Below are positions 17,201-26,433 of a stretch of DNA of 64,000 bases, piece after piece; the stretch's first letter is position 1, and each line of letters opens with the position of its first letter. Both the position numbers and the translations under genes were made by a program. The stretch is taken from NCBI RefSeq assembly GCF_900129775.1, contig NZ_FQWV01000003.1, forward strand, positions 62,001-126,000. Direction: 5' to 3'. The stretch is from Halobaculum gomorrense (lineage in GTDB: Archaea > Halobacteriota > Halobacteria > Halobacteriales > Haloferacaceae). The notes beneath the pieces were generated by a model. That model saw only the letters and a program-made list of their open reading frames with translations, made no database searches and was not told the DNA's origin.

Positions 17201-19459
17201 TCAGTCGTCGGCCGTCGCGACGGCGACGCCGGCGAGGTTGACGATGTCGGCCACGTCGTCGCCGCGCTGGAGCACGTGGATGGGCGCGTCCATCCCGACG
17301 AGCATCGGACCGACCACGTCGGCGCCACCGAGGCAGTGGAGCAGTTTGTAGGCGATGTTGCCGGCCTCGAGGTTCGGGAACACGAGGACGTTCGCGGGGT
17401 CGTCGAGCGCGGCGAACTCGTAGTCGCCTCCGAGGAAGTCGTCCACGACGGCCGTGTCGGCCTGCATCTCCCCGTCGACGGGGAAGCCGACCGCGGCGTC
17501 CTCGCGGAGGCGACGGGCGGCTGTCCGCGGTTTGGCCGTCCCGGCGGTGTCGACCGAGCCGAAGTCGGAGTACGACAGCAGCGCCGCTCGGGGCTCGACG
17601 TTGAACCGGCGCGCAAGCGCCGCAGTGTGGCGCGTCACCTCCGCGAGCACGTCCGCGTCGGGGTCCTGATTCACCGTTGCGTCCGCGCAGAACACGACGC
17701 GGTCGTCGAACGCGAGCAGGTAGACGCCGGCGGCGTACGTCGCGTCTTCGGCAGTGCCGATGATCTGGAGCGGGCGCCGGAGCGCGCTCGGGTAGTGATG
17801 CGTTCGGCCGGTGAGCATCGCGTCGGCGTCGCCGGCGGCGACCAGCGCGCTCGCGAGCGCGTCGTGCTCGCGGACGAGGTCGCGCGCCTCCCGCCGGGTG
17901 ACGCCCTTGCGCCTTCGGCGCTCGTAGACCAGATCGGCGTACGGCTCCAGGTCGATCTCGTCGGGGTCGACGACCTCCGGCGCGAAGTCGAACCCGAGCG
18001 TCGACAGCGCCGCCTCGACCTCCGCGCGAGCGCCCACGAGCACCGGGTCGGCGATGCCGCGATCTGCGATCTGGTAGGCCGCACGAACGACCGTCTCGTC
18101 GGTCCCCTCCGCGAGGACGAGGCGCTTCGGGTCGCGCTTCGCCTCGGTCAACACTGCGCGCATGGCCTCGCGACTGCCGCCGAGGCGGTCCTCCAGTTCC
18201 TCGACGTACGACGCCGGGTCGAGGTCGCGCCGAGCGACGCCGTCGTCGACGGCCGCGGCCGCGACCGCCGGGGCGACGCCGAAGAGCACGCGCTCGTCGA
18301 GCGGCTTCGGGATGACGTACTCGGGGCCGAACTCCAGCGGCTGGTCCCCGTAGGCGCGCCGGACGCTGTCGGGCACGTCCTCGCGCGTTAGGTCGGCCAA
18401 CGCCTCCGCGGCGGCGACCTTCATCCCCTCAGTGATCTCGCGTGCGCGAGCGTCGAGCGCCCCGCGGAACACGAACAGGAAACACAGGACGTTGTTCACC
18501 TGATTCGGGTAATCGGAGCGACCAGTCGCGACGATCACGGTGTCCTCGCGGGCCGCTTTCGCGTCGTCGTAGGCGATCTCGGGGTCCGGGTTCGCCATCG
18601 CGAACACGATCGGGTCGTCGGCCATCGACCGCACCATCTCCCGGCTGACGATCCCGCCCGCCGAGAGGCCGACGAACACGTCCGCGCCGGCCATCGCGTC
18701 GGCGAGATCGGTGCCGCCGACGGCGTCGGCGTCCGCGGCGAACTGCGAGACGTGCTCGTGGGGGTCGCCCGCGGCAGCGCGCTCGTCGGTGACGACGCCG
18801 TCGATGTCGCACATCGTGATCTGGTCGGTCGGCACGCCGAGCGAGGTGTAGAACGTCGCGGTCGCGGTTGCGGCCGCGCCCGCGCCCGAGAAGACGATCT
18901 CGAGGTCAGCGAGGTCCTTGTCGACGACGTCGACGGCGTTGAGCAGCGCCGCGCCGGTGATGATCGCGGTGCCGTGCTGGTCGTCGTGGAAGACGGGCAC
19001 GTTCATCCGCTCGCGCAGGCGCTCCTCGGCCTCGAAACACGCCGGCGCGGCGATGTCCTCCAGGTTCACCCCCCCGAAGGTGGGCTCCATCGCGGCGACC
19101 CGGTCGACGAACGAGTCGAGCGACTCGGTGTCGAGTTCCAGATCAAACACGTCGATGTCGGCGAAGCGCTTGAACAGGACGCCCTTCCCCTCCATCACCG
19201 GCTTCGAGGCCAGCGGGCCGATGTCGCCGAGGCCGAGCACGGCCGAGCCGTCGGAGACGACGCCGACGATGTTCCCCTTCGCGGTGTACTCGTACCCGCG
19301 TCCCGCGTCGGCGTCGATGTCGCGGCAGGGTGCCGCGACGCCTGGAGAGTACGCCAGCGAGAGGTCGCGCTGGGTGTTCGTCGGCTTGGTCGTCGATACC
19401 TCGAGCTTGCCGGGCGGGTCCCGGCGGTGGTAGTCACGCGCGTCGTCATCGAGTCCCAT
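17201..19459 (-). CDS. maeB: NADP-dependent malic enzyme fused to a phosphotransacetylase-like domain
   Basis: The protein has 752 residues, the usual length of MaeB-type enzymes. Residues 1-420 are the malic enzyme part: Tyr in [13 protein letters not shown], Lys in [11 protein letters not shown], metal site in [11 protein letters not shown] and the nucleotide fold FSGAGAAA. It decarboxylates malate to pyruvate with NAD(P). Residues 430-752 are the phosphotransacetylase-like domain, which in bacterial relatives senses acetyl-CoA. It is monocistronic. An acetate-activating pair lies nearby at 21-24 kb, so this region balances pyruvate and acetyl-CoA. Confidence 0.96.
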   Translation of the reverse strand: MGLDDDARDYHRRDPPGKLEVSTTKPTNTQRDLSLAYSPGVAAPCRDIDADAGRGYEYTAKGNIVGVVSDGSAVLGLGDIGPLASKPVMEGKGVLFKRFADIDVFDLELDTESLDSFVDRVAAMEPTFGGVNLEDIAAPACFEAEERLRERMNVPVFHDDQHGTAIITGAALLNAVDVVDKDLADLEIVFSGAGAAATATATFYTSLGVPTDQITMCDIDGVVTDERAAAGDPHEHVSQFAADADAVGGTDLADAMAGADVFVGLSAGGIVSREMVRSMADDPIVFAMANPDPEIAYDDAKAAREDTVIVATGRSDYPNQVNNVLCFLFVFRGALDARAREITEGMKVAAAEALADLTREDVPDSVRRAYGDQPLEFGPEYVIPKPLDERVLFGVAPAVAAAAVDDGVARRDLDPASYVEELEDRLGGSREAMRAVLTEAKRDPKRLVLAEGTDETVVRAAYQIADRGIADPVLVGARAEVEAALSTLGFDFAPEVVDPDEIDLEPYADLVYERRRRKGVTRREARDLVREHDALASALVAAGDADAMLTGRTHHYPSALRRPLQIIGTAEDATYAAGVYLLAFDDRVVFCADATVNQDPDADVLAEVTRHTAALARRFNVEPRAALLSYSDFGSVDTAGTAKPRTAARRLREDAAVGFPVDGEMQADTAVVDDFLGGDYEFAALDDPANVLVFPNLEAGNIAYKLLHCLGGADVVGPMLVGMDAPIHVLQRGDDVADIVNLAGVAVATADD

Positions 19460-19628
19460 GCGTCATGACTCAAGGGCACCTCCGAGTCTTTTTCGCTCCG
19501 CTCAGTCGTTCACGGGTCCGGACGAACGTCGGGTCCGAGTCGAGCCTCGATGCCTTCGAGTGACCGCGAAACCGACACCGTCGTCTGAACGCGGAGTCGA
19601 GAACGGCTCCCGAACGGCTCCCGAACGG

Positions 19629-19805
19629 CTACCGCTCTGGCGGTTCGCCCGCGAGCATCTCGACCTGCTGTTTGGCGTGCACCTCGGACCACTCAGCCAG
19701 CCGTCGTCGCACGTGACCGAACACTCGACGGAGCCCCGCCGGCGGTTCCTCGGCAGGTTCCACGCGGCGCTCCGCATCGCTCCCGTGTGTGTCATGCACT
19801 CCCAT
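19629..19805 (-). CDS. Small basic haloarchaeal protein, probably leaderless
   Basis: A 58-residue frame ends in RRRLAEWSEVHAKQQVEML, which resembles short haloarchaeal proteins of unknown role. A TATA-like TTTATTA (minus strand, about 19828-19834) lies 25 bases before the ATG at 19805, as expected for a leaderless mRNA, and this decides the start over an ATG at 19826. There is no membrane segment. Confidence 0.48.
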   Translation of the reverse strand: MGVHDTHGSDAERRVEPAEEPPAGLRRVFGHVRRRLAEWSEVHAKQQVEMLAGEPPER

Positions 19806-19838
19806 GGGCTCATCTATGCGATACATCGTAATAAATCA

Positions 19839-20240
19839 CTAGGTATCGGGTGGGGGCACCGATCGGCTCGCGTCCGGGTCGTACCGCCTTCGTTCGAGAT
19901 ACTCCACGGTCACCGTAACGGAGCGACCAGTCTCCCGCTCGATGTGGGCCGAGAGCGTCCGCGCGAGGTTCGGATACGGCCGATCGGCTGGACGAGAGAC
20001 GACGACGGTGACCTCGCGCTCGTCGACGACGGAGACGGGACCGGGTATCCCGAACGCCACGGAGACGGAGACGAGTTCTAGCGACGAGTACCGGTCTTGC
20101 GAGACGACATCGTCGGCGGCGGCGTTAGCCCCCTGCTCGAAGGCGATCTGGACGACGAGGGCGCCCGCGGCGCAGAACGTCGCCGCGAGCACGAGCGCGA
20201 CGGCCCCCACGGACGCGTACCGAGACCACGGGAGAACCAA
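19839..20240 (-). pseudogene. Probable C-terminal remnant of a DUF389/TIGR00341-type membrane protein
   Basis: The frame has 133 residues: one transmembrane segment (about 8-35) followed by an extracytoplasmic alpha/beta domain (REVTVVVSRPADRPYPNLAR, then a VTVEYLE strand). To me this tail resembles the C-terminus of haloarchaeal DUF389 proteins, which normally have several preceding membrane helices. The only upstream start is a TTG at 20240, with a stop in frame about nine codons further up; a GTG at 20210 is an alternative. AT-rich DNA at 20250-20265 could be its promoter. It may be expressed as a mini-protein or be a leftover. Confidence 0.5.
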
Positions 20241-20290
20241 ATATGTTTGGTGGATGAATTTATTTTATTTTTCTCAGAATCTGCAACCTG

Positions 20291-20509
20291 ATGTCCACAC
20301 AAGAGGTCCGACTCCGGAGCACGCTCGCCGGCTTCACCGCCGAGGAGAAACTGCACACGCTGAGCGTCTGGTTCATCCTCGCGCTCAGGGTAATGATCGG
20401 CCTCGCGTTCTTCCAGAGCGGGCTGGGCAAGGTGCTGTCCGGGAGCTTCAGCGCGGCGGGCCGACGGGGGTTCGAGACCGGCCACACCGGTAGACCTTTT
20501 TATTTTTAG
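20291..20509 (+). pseudogene. N-terminal fragment of a DoxX-family protein
   Basis: Residues 1-52 (from MSTQEVRLRSTL to the FFQSGLGKVLSGSFSAAG end of helix one) match the beginning of haloarchaeal DoxX-like membrane proteins, which have about 150-190 residues. The frame then runs into unrelated Arg/Gly-rich residues and stops at 72, inside the promoter of the next gene. So the last three membrane helices are missing. The AT-rich upstream DNA (20250-20280) is shared with the divergent fragment on the other side. Together they look like the two ends of a deletion or insertion. Confidence 0.65.
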
Positions 20510-20522
20510 GTAGACCGAAAAA
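20489..20522 (+). promoter_or_regulatory. TATA element and DtxR-type operator of the metal regulator
   Basis: GGTAGACC occurs twice, at 20489-20496 and 20509-20516, around a T-rich TATA-like tract. The second copy lies in an imperfect palindrome at 20503-20522 with arms TTTTT-N-GGT and ACC-N-AAAAA. Haloarchaeal DtxR-family repressors bind AGGT/ACCT-type palindromes, so this is probably an autoregulatory operator for the gene at 20611. Confidence 0.6.
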
Positions 20523-20610
20523 GCATGTGCGACGGACCCGTGTCGGGCCCCGCCACCGGAGTGCCCGCGATCACGGAGGGACGCCGCGAACCGGCGGAGC
20601 GGGGGACCGA

Positions 20611-21051
20611 ATGAGTAGCTCGGCCCAGTACCTGCTCGCGCTGTTCATCTGCCAACACCGACAGAACCCGCCGATACAGACAGGGACGGTCGCCGACCGT
20701 CTCGACCGGACGCCCGCGTCGGCGACGGAGATGATGAAGGACCTCGCCGACGAGGGCTACGTGGAGTACGAGCCGTACGAGGGGGCGACCCTGACCGAAT
20801 CGGGGCGCGAGCGCGCCGAGGAGCTCCACGAGACGTACGCCGCGCTGTCGTGGTTCTTTCGGGGCGTCCTCGATCTGGACGACCACGAGCGACAAGCGCT
20901 GGAAATCGCAGGGACGCTCGGGCCCGAGGTCGCCGAGCGCCTCGCCGACTCGTTGCTCTCCTCGGACCCGGCCGAGCGACCGGATCTGTTCTCCAGTCCG
21001 TCCGCCGACGACGAGCCGTCCGCCGCGGACTCGGAGCCGGGAACGGAGTGA
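20611..21051 (+). CDS. DtxR/MntR-family metal-dependent regulator, short form
   Basis: The protein has 146 residues. Residues 1-65 are a winged helix (VADRLDRTPASATEMMKDLADEGYVEYEPYEG). Residues 70-125 correspond to the metal-binding dimerisation domain (RAEELHETYAALSWFF). The C-terminal SH3-like domain of full-length DtxR is absent and replaced by an acidic tail. The ATG at 20611 was chosen because upstream residues are Arg-rich and unlike the family. A palindromic operator overlaps the promoter, so it probably represses itself. Likely effectors are Fe(II) or Mn(II). Confidence 0.82.
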   Translation: MSSSAQYLLALFICQHRQNPPIQTGTVADRLDRTPASATEMMKDLADEGYVEYEPYEGATLTESGRERAEELHETYAALSWFFRGVLDLDDHERQALEIAGTLGPEVAERLADSLLSSDPAERPDLFSSPSADDEPSAADSEPGTE

Positions 21052-21105
21052 CGGCCGGTCGACGTACGCCGGCGATCGAGATCGGCGTGCGCGGCGTGGT
21101 CGGCG

Positions 21106-22173
21106 TCAGTCGCCGTTCGCCCCGATCAGCGCCTCCACGTCCGCGTGCGTCTCCAGCAGCTCCCGCATCACCTCGACGGTGCGGGCGTCGCGCGTCCGGC
21201 CGCTCCGGATCACGTCCTCCGCGCGGTCGACTGTAGTGAGCGTGTCCGACGGCACCGACAGCACCGGCAGGCCGGCCTCCGTCGCCTTCCCGATGACGGA
21301 GCCGGAGGGTCGGTGACCGCCGGTGAGCACCAGACAGCGAACACTGTTGGCCTCGACGGCCGCCGTGGCGATGTCCGAACGGTCGCCCCCGGTGATGACC
21401 GCGGCGTCGCGGGCGCGCCGGAAGTGCCGCAGCGCCTCCTCGGCGCCCATCGCGCCGACGGTGAACCGCTGAACGAGCGCGTCGCCGTCGCCCTCGACGA
21501 GCACCTCCGCGCCGAGTTCGTCCGCCAGCGCCGAGACGGTCACGCCGGCCAGCTCCGGGCTCCGCGGAAGCGCGCCGATCGTATCGACGCCGCGGCTCGT
21601 GAGGAACGGGATGACGTCCTGGTCTACGTCGTCGTAGACGGCGTCGTCGACGCGGTTGAAGAGGACGGCCGCGAGGCGGTCGCCCACATCGTCGACGGCG
21701 GCGAGCAGGTCGTCCACGTCGCCGGGCCCCTCGTAGTCGGCCACCAGCAGCACCTCGGCGTCGAGCGCCGCCGCGACCTCTGGGTCCGTCAGGTCGACGA
21801 CGCCGCCGGTGCGGATGTCGCCACCGCCTTCGAGGAACATTGCGTCCGCGTCCGCGGCCAGATCCTCGTACGCCTCTGCGATGCGCTCGCGGAGTTCGTC
21901 GGGGTCCTCGCGGCCGCGGATGGCCCCCTCAATGAACGTGGGGGAGTAGACGATAGGTTCCATCTCGTGCATCTCGGCGTCGGTCCCCAGCAGCTCTCGC
22001 GCGAGCATGGGGTCCTCGTCGAGCGTCTTGCCGACGACGCTCTGGAGGCGCGTGCCCTTCGGTTTCATGTAGCCGACCTCGCGCCCGCGATCGGCGGCGA
22101 TGCGCGCGAGCGCGAGCGTGACGGCCGTCTTGCCGGTGCTCTCGGCGGTCGATGTGACGAGTAACGGGTTCAT
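21106..22173 (-). CDS. PTA-N/BioD-like P-loop protein paired with acetyl-CoA synthetase
   Basis: The protein has 355 residues. Residues 1-210 form a BioD-like P-loop domain (TSTAESTGKTAVTLALA, then FLEGGGDIRTGG). Residues 215-340 resemble the DRTGG-type domain of bacterial phosphotransacetylase N-termini (AVITGGDRSDIATAAVEANS). It has no phosphotransacetylase catalytic domain. Its start overlaps the stop of the ADP-forming acetyl-CoA synthetase (ATGA), so the two are translated together. It is probably regulatory; a CoA-derivative or nucleotide-sensing role is inference. Confidence 0.88.
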   Translation of the reverse strand: MNPLLVTSTAESTGKTAVTLALARIAADRGREVGYMKPKGTRLQSVVGKTLDEDPMLARELLGTDAEMHEMEPIVYSPTFIEGAIRGREDPDELRERIAEAYEDLAADADAMFLEGGGDIRTGGVVDLTDPEVAAALDAEVLLVADYEGPGDVDDLLAAVDDVGDRLAAVLFNRVDDAVYDDVDQDVIPFLTSRGVDTIGALPRSPELAGVTVSALADELGAEVLVEGDGDALVQRFTVGAMGAEEALRHFRRARDAAVITGGDRSDIATAAVEANSVRCLVLTGGHRPSGSVIGKATEAGLPVLSVPSDTLTTVDRAEDVIRSGRTRDARTVEVMRELLETHADVEALIGANGD

Positions 22174-24362
22174 GACTGGGTCTCCAGCTTCTCGGGGTCG
22201 ACGGTGAGTCGCAGGTCGACGGCCCGGACCCCGTCGGGCGTCGCGACCAGGGGGTTCACGTCCAGTTCGACGATGCTCGGGAAGTCGGCGACCAGCTGCG
22301 AGACGCGGCGGACGGCGTCGACGACGGCGTCGATGTCGACTGCCTCGCGGCCGCGAGCGCCCCGCAGCAGCGGCGCGGCGTCGATCTCCTCGGTCATCTC
22401 GGCGGCCTCGTCGCGCCCGACGGGCGCGAGCCGGAAGGTGGTGTCCTCCATGATCTCGACGAACACGCCGCCGAGGCCGAACATGACCAGCGGGCCGAAC
22501 TGCGGGTCGGTGTGGCTGCCGACGATCGTCTCGACGCCGTCGTCCAGGTCGATCAGTTCCTGTACCTGCACGCCGAGGATCGTCGCGTCGGGCTGGTAGT
22601 TGCGCGCACGCGACACCAGATCCTCGTAGGCGTCGGCAACCTCCGCGACCGGGACGCCCACCTTGACGCCGCCGATGTCGGACTTGTGAAGGATATCCGG
22701 CGAGACGATCTTCATCACGACCTCCTCGCCGATCCCTTCGGCGACCCGCTCGGCCTCGACCGGGTCGTCGACGACCGCGCCTTCGGGCGTCGGAACCCCG
22801 TAGGCGTCGAAGATCTCCATCGCCTCGACGCCGAGGCGGTTGTCCGAGCGCCCCGTCACCGACGAGAGGATCTCGCGGACCCGCTCGCGGTCGGCGTCGA
22901 CCGGCTCGGGCTCGGGGTACGAGCGGCCCCGCACCTCGCGGTACTCGGCGAGCGACTTGAGCCCGCCGACCGCGCGTGCCGGATCGAAGTACGAGGGGAC
23001 GCCCCGTTCGCGCAGCACGTCGGCGGCGTCGGCGAGCCGCTTCCCCCCCATCAGGCAGGCGGCCATCGGGACGCCGTGCTCGTCGGCGGCGTCGGCGATC
23101 ATCTCGCCCAACTCGCCGAAGTCGAGCGTCGCCGTCGGCGCGGTGATCACCACGACCGATCCCACGTCCGGGTCCTCCAGGGTGATGTCGAGCGCCTCGC
23201 GGAACCGGTCGACGCTCGCGTCGCCGATCACGTCGACGGGGTTGTACACGTTCGCTTCGTCGGGCAGCGCCTCGCCGAGGCGGTCGACCGTCTCGTCGCC
23301 GAAACTGGCCAGTCGGAGGCGCTCGGCGTCGCCGACCGCGTCGGTCGCCATCACGCCCGGCCCGCCGGCGTTCGTCACGACCGCGACGCCGTCGGAGTCG
23401 GGCACGTCGCCGCCGGCGAGCGCGCGAGCGGAGTCGAACAGCTCCTGAACGGACTCCGCCCGGAGCACTCCCGCAGCGTCGAGCCCGGCCTCGTAGGCGC
23501 GGTCGGAGCCGGCGATCGCACCGGTGTGGCTGGAGGCGGCCTGCGCGCCGGCGTCGGTGCGGCCGGACTTGACGACCGTGACGGGCGTGTCGTCGGTCGC
23601 CTCGCGGGCGACGTCGACGAACGCCCGGCCGTCGTCGATGCTCTCGAGGTAGCCGACGACCACGTCGGTGTCGGGGTCGTCTCCCCACGCGCGCACGAAG
23701 TCCGTCTCGTCGAGGACGGCCTTGTTGCCCAGCGAGACCACGTCCTTGAAGCCGATGCCCTCGCCTTTCGCCCAGTCGACGACGGCCGTGACGAACGCCC
23801 CCGACTGGCTCATGAACGAGACGCCGCCCGCTGGCGGCGCGTCGGGGCCGAAGGTGGCGTTGAGCCCCCGCGGGCTCGACATCACGCCGAGGCTGTTCGG
23901 CCCGACGAGGTTCAGGCCGTACTCGTCGGCGACTGACCGAAGCTGTTGCTCGCGGTTGGCGCCCTCCGCGCCGGTCTCGCCGAAGCCGGCCGTGAGCACG
24001 ACGACGTTCCGGACCTCAGAGTCGCCGCACTCGCGGACCACGTCGACGACGTCCCCCGGCGGGACCGCGACGACGGCCATGTCAGCGTCCGCCTCGGCGA
24101 CAGAGTCGACGCACGACAGGCCCAGCACCTCCTCGCGGCTCGGGTTCACCGGCACGACCGTGCCGTCGAACTCGGCGAGGAGGTTCTCCGTCACCGCCCG
24201 GCCGACCGACCCCTCGCGGTCGGTCGCGCCGACGACGGCGACGCGCTCGGGCGCGAACAGGCCGGCCAGCGCCGCAGCATCGCTTCCGGCATCGGCCGTA
24301 GCACCTGCGCCGTCCGGGCCGCTCGGGTCGCCATCACCCGGGCCGGGCGCCTCGTCTCTCAT
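22170..24362 (-). CDS. acd: Acetate-CoA ligase (ADP-forming), fused alpha and beta subunits
   Basis: The protein has 730 residues. The N-terminal CoA-binding fold begins at VAVVGATDREGSVGRAV. The ligase-CoA domain carries the phospho-histidine in SSHTGAIAGSD near residue 279. The C-terminal ATP-grasp half begins near 495 (LGVEAMEIFDAYGVPTPEGA) and includes KIVSPDILHKSDIGGV. The enzyme interconverts acetyl-CoA, ADP and phosphate with acetate, ATP and CoA. A 35-residue acidic linker precedes the first domain. The downstream gene is coupled by a four-base overlap. Confidence 0.95.
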   Translation of the reverse strand: MRDEAPGPGDGDPSGPDGAGATADAGSDAAALAGLFAPERVAVVGATDREGSVGRAVTENLLAEFDGTVVPVNPSREEVLGLSCVDSVAEADADMAVVAVPPGDVVDVVRECGDSEVRNVVVLTAGFGETGAEGANREQQLRSVADEYGLNLVGPNSLGVMSSPRGLNATFGPDAPPAGGVSFMSQSGAFVTAVVDWAKGEGIGFKDVVSLGNKAVLDETDFVRAWGDDPDTDVVVGYLESIDDGRAFVDVAREATDDTPVTVVKSGRTDAGAQAASSHTGAIAGSDRAYEAGLDAAGVLRAESVQELFDSARALAGGDVPDSDGVAVVTNAGGPGVMATDAVGDAERLRLASFGDETVDRLGEALPDEANVYNPVDVIGDASVDRFREALDITLEDPDVGSVVVITAPTATLDFGELGEMIADAADEHGVPMAACLMGGKRLADAADVLRERGVPSYFDPARAVGGLKSLAEYREVRGRSYPEPEPVDADRERVREILSSVTGRSDNRLGVEAMEIFDAYGVPTPEGAVVDDPVEAERVAEGIGEEVVMKIVSPDILHKSDIGGVKVGVPVAEVADAYEDLVSRARNYQPDATILGVQVQELIDLDDGVETIVGSHTDPQFGPLVMFGLGGVFVEIMEDTTFRLAPVGRDEAAEMTEEIDAAPLLRGARGREAVDIDAVVDAVRRVSQLVADFPSIVELDVNPLVATPDGVRAVDLRLTVDPEKLETQS

Positions 24363-24747
24363 GGTTCACCCCGCTTCGTCGACGACCGGGGTCGCTCCCC
24401 TGGCCCGCTCCCGAGTTGACGGCGTCGGTCGACCGACTGCGTCGGGACTCGTCTTGTACACATCGTCACCGTCCGTGCGTTCGCGGTCGCCGCACAAGAA
24501 CCTGCCCGCCGTTGTCACTGACTGATGGCCATCGAACCCCACGCACGACCGCGCTGCCGGCGGATCTGTCACGCTCGATCGTTTCCGATCGCCACCGTCG
24601 GAGGGGGCGTGAGACGTGATCACGCGGATCGGTGCCGACGGAAACCTCAGCGGTTAAATATCACCCCACCCGGACGAGGTGTACGATCAGTCACGTCACC
24701 CAGGCGGTCCGCCCGAGTGACGGTATCGCTGTTCCTCGACTCACACA
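24363..24747. other. Intergenic region between divergent acd and TauE/SafE genes
   Basis: No supportable gene. TTAAATAT near 24653-24660 could be the TATA element of the plus-strand permease, leaving a leader of about 60 bases. The left part should hold the acd promoter. GC-rich frames here have no recognisable product. Confidence 0.5.
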
Positions 24748-25854
24748 ATGACTTCGTCCACGACCGACGAGCTCGTCGAGACGTTTCTCAGGTATCAACA
24801 CCTGTTCGTACTGACCGCGCCCGTGCTGTTCGTTCTCGGGGTGTACGTCGGAGCGCCGACGCCCGCGGACGCCGACGCGAACTACTGGCTCGAGTACTGG
24901 TGGCTCCTGCCGGTGTTCATGCTGGGGGCGACCATCGTGAACACGGTCGGGATCAGCGGCTCGGCGCTGTTCGTCCCGTTCCTCATCTTCCTGTTCCCGA
25001 TCGTCGCACGGCCGCTATCGCCCTCCGAGATCGTGCTCGTGGGGCTGGTCAGCGAGTCGTTCGGCCTCTCCAGTTCCGCGCTTGCGTTCGTCCGCTACGG
25101 GCTCGTCGACCGCCGGCTCGCGGTCTCGCTCGTGATCGGGGGGCTCCCGTTCGTTGTCGGGGGCGCGCTGGCGTCGTTCGTCATCCCCGAGCGCATGTTC
25201 TACGGGCTGTTGGGGCTCGCCCTGCTCGCGGCGTCGTACCTGCTGTTCAACGCCGACCTCGGACACGACGACCACGCCGACGACGCCGAAGACGAGATCG
25301 AAGACGAGATCGACGCCGAAGCGGCCGCTGATGGGGGCGACCGCGACCTCCCCGATGACGACGACAAACCCGGCCCCGCGGGCGTCGAGACGGATGCCGA
25401 CGGGATCGTCACACGTGTCGACAACGATGGAAACGAGTACACCTACGACCGCGCGGGCTACCTCGAACGGTTTGGCAACTACAGCGTCGGCGGCGCCTTC
25501 CAAGGGCTGGCCGGCTTCGGCATCGGCGAGTTGGGGATCATCTCGATGCTGCGCACGAACGTTCCGGTCCGGATCGCCATCGGGACGAACCACATCGTCG
25601 TCGCCGTGACGGCGATCATCGCGTCGCTGGTCCACGTGTTCGGCGGCGCGTTCGTCGACGTGGGGCACGCGCTCGACCTGCGGAACGTCCCGTGGAACAT
25701 GGTCGTGTTCACCGTGCCCGCGACCGTGGTCGGCGGGCAGATCGCCCCGTACGTCTCCACCGCTGTCGACACCGGGACGATCAAGACGGGCGTCGGCCTC
25801 CTGTTCGCGGCCATCTCGTTGGCGTTGTTCGGCATGGCCGCGGGAATCGCCTGA
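24748..25854 (+). CDS. TauE/SafE-family permease with acidic cytoplasmic loop
   Basis: The protein has 368 residues. About eight transmembrane segments fall in two halves (TM1-4 about 20-170, TM5-8 about 245-365). Each half carries a Gly-rich family motif (ATIVNTVGISGSALFVPFL; FQGLAGFGIGELGIISML). Between them lies an acidic Asp/Glu loop of about 65 residues followed by a YDRAGYLERFGNY stretch. The family exports or imports sulfite, sulfonates or related anions; the substrate here is unknown. It stands alone, with a UspA gene downstream on the same strand. Confidence 0.9.
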   Translation: MTSSTTDELVETFLRYQHLFVLTAPVLFVLGVYVGAPTPADADANYWLEYWWLLPVFMLGATIVNTVGISGSALFVPFLIFLFPIVARPLSPSEIVLVGLVSESFGLSSSALAFVRYGLVDRRLAVSLVIGGLPFVVGGALASFVIPERMFYGLLGLALLAASYLLFNADLGHDDHADDAEDEIEDEIDAEAAADGGDRDLPDDDDKPGPAGVETDADGIVTRVDNDGNEYTYDRAGYLERFGNYSVGGAFQGLAGFGIGELGIISMLRTNVPVRIAIGTNHIVVAVTAIIASLVHVFGGAFVDVGHALDLRNVPWNMVVFTVPATVVGGQIAPYVSTAVDTGTIKTGVGLLFAAISLALFGMAAGIA

Positions 25855-25947
25855 TCGACGACAACTCCGACCGCTCTCCCGGCGCCGCGCTCTGCCGACC
25901 GCCGAGTCACTGCCGCTTTTCACTCCGGCGCGAAAACAGCTGCCCTG

Positions 25948-26406
25948 ATGTACGACGACCTGCTCGTGCCCACCGACGGCAGCGACGGCACCGACGCCGC
26001 GATCGAGCACGCGAACGCCCTCGCGCGGGCGTTCGACGCCGCGGTCCACGTGCTCTCGGTGGTCGACACGCGCAATCGGTTCGAGAGCCCCTCTGCGGGC
26101 ATCGCCGCGGAGGCGTGGGTCGACGCCGAGCGCGAGCGCGCCGAGGAAGCCGTCTCGCGCGTCGCGGACGCCATACCCGCCGACATCGACACCGAACGAG
26201 CGATCCGGGACGGGACGCCCGTCTCGGAGATCACCGCCTACGCCGAGGAGGCCGGAGTCGATGCAATCGTCATGGCCACGCACGGACGCAGCGGTCTCGA
26301 CCGGTATCTGATGGGGAGCGTAACCGAGAAGGTCGTCCGCTCGTCGCACGTTCCGGTGCTCACCGTATCACAGCGAGAGGAGCCGGGCGACCCGGACGAG
26401 TCCTGA
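25948..26406 (+). CDS. Universal stress protein (UspA family)
   Basis: The protein has 152 residues, a single Usp domain. It starts MYDDLLVPTDGSDGT and carries the ATP-binding motif ATHGRSGLDRYLMGSVTEKV, so it probably binds ATP. The leader is short and T-rich (CTTTTCA at about 25917), suggesting its own promoter. Specific stress role unknown. Confidence 0.93.
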   Translation: MYDDLLVPTDGSDGTDAAIEHANALARAFDAAVHVLSVVDTRNRFESPSAGIAAEAWVDAERERAEEAVSRVADAIPADIDTERAIRDGTPVSEITAYAEEAGVDAIVMATHGRSGLDRYLMGSVTEKVVRSSHVPVLTVSQREEPGDPDES

Positions 26407-26433
26407 GCGGCGTCCCCCCGCGTCCCGCTGTCG

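Noticed and set aside
20527-20610. GTG start at 20527 for the DtxR-type regulator
   Set aside because: The spacing to the TATA box would allow a leaderless GTG start, but the 28 extra residues are Arg/Gly-rich and absent from the family, so the ATG at 20611 is preferred.
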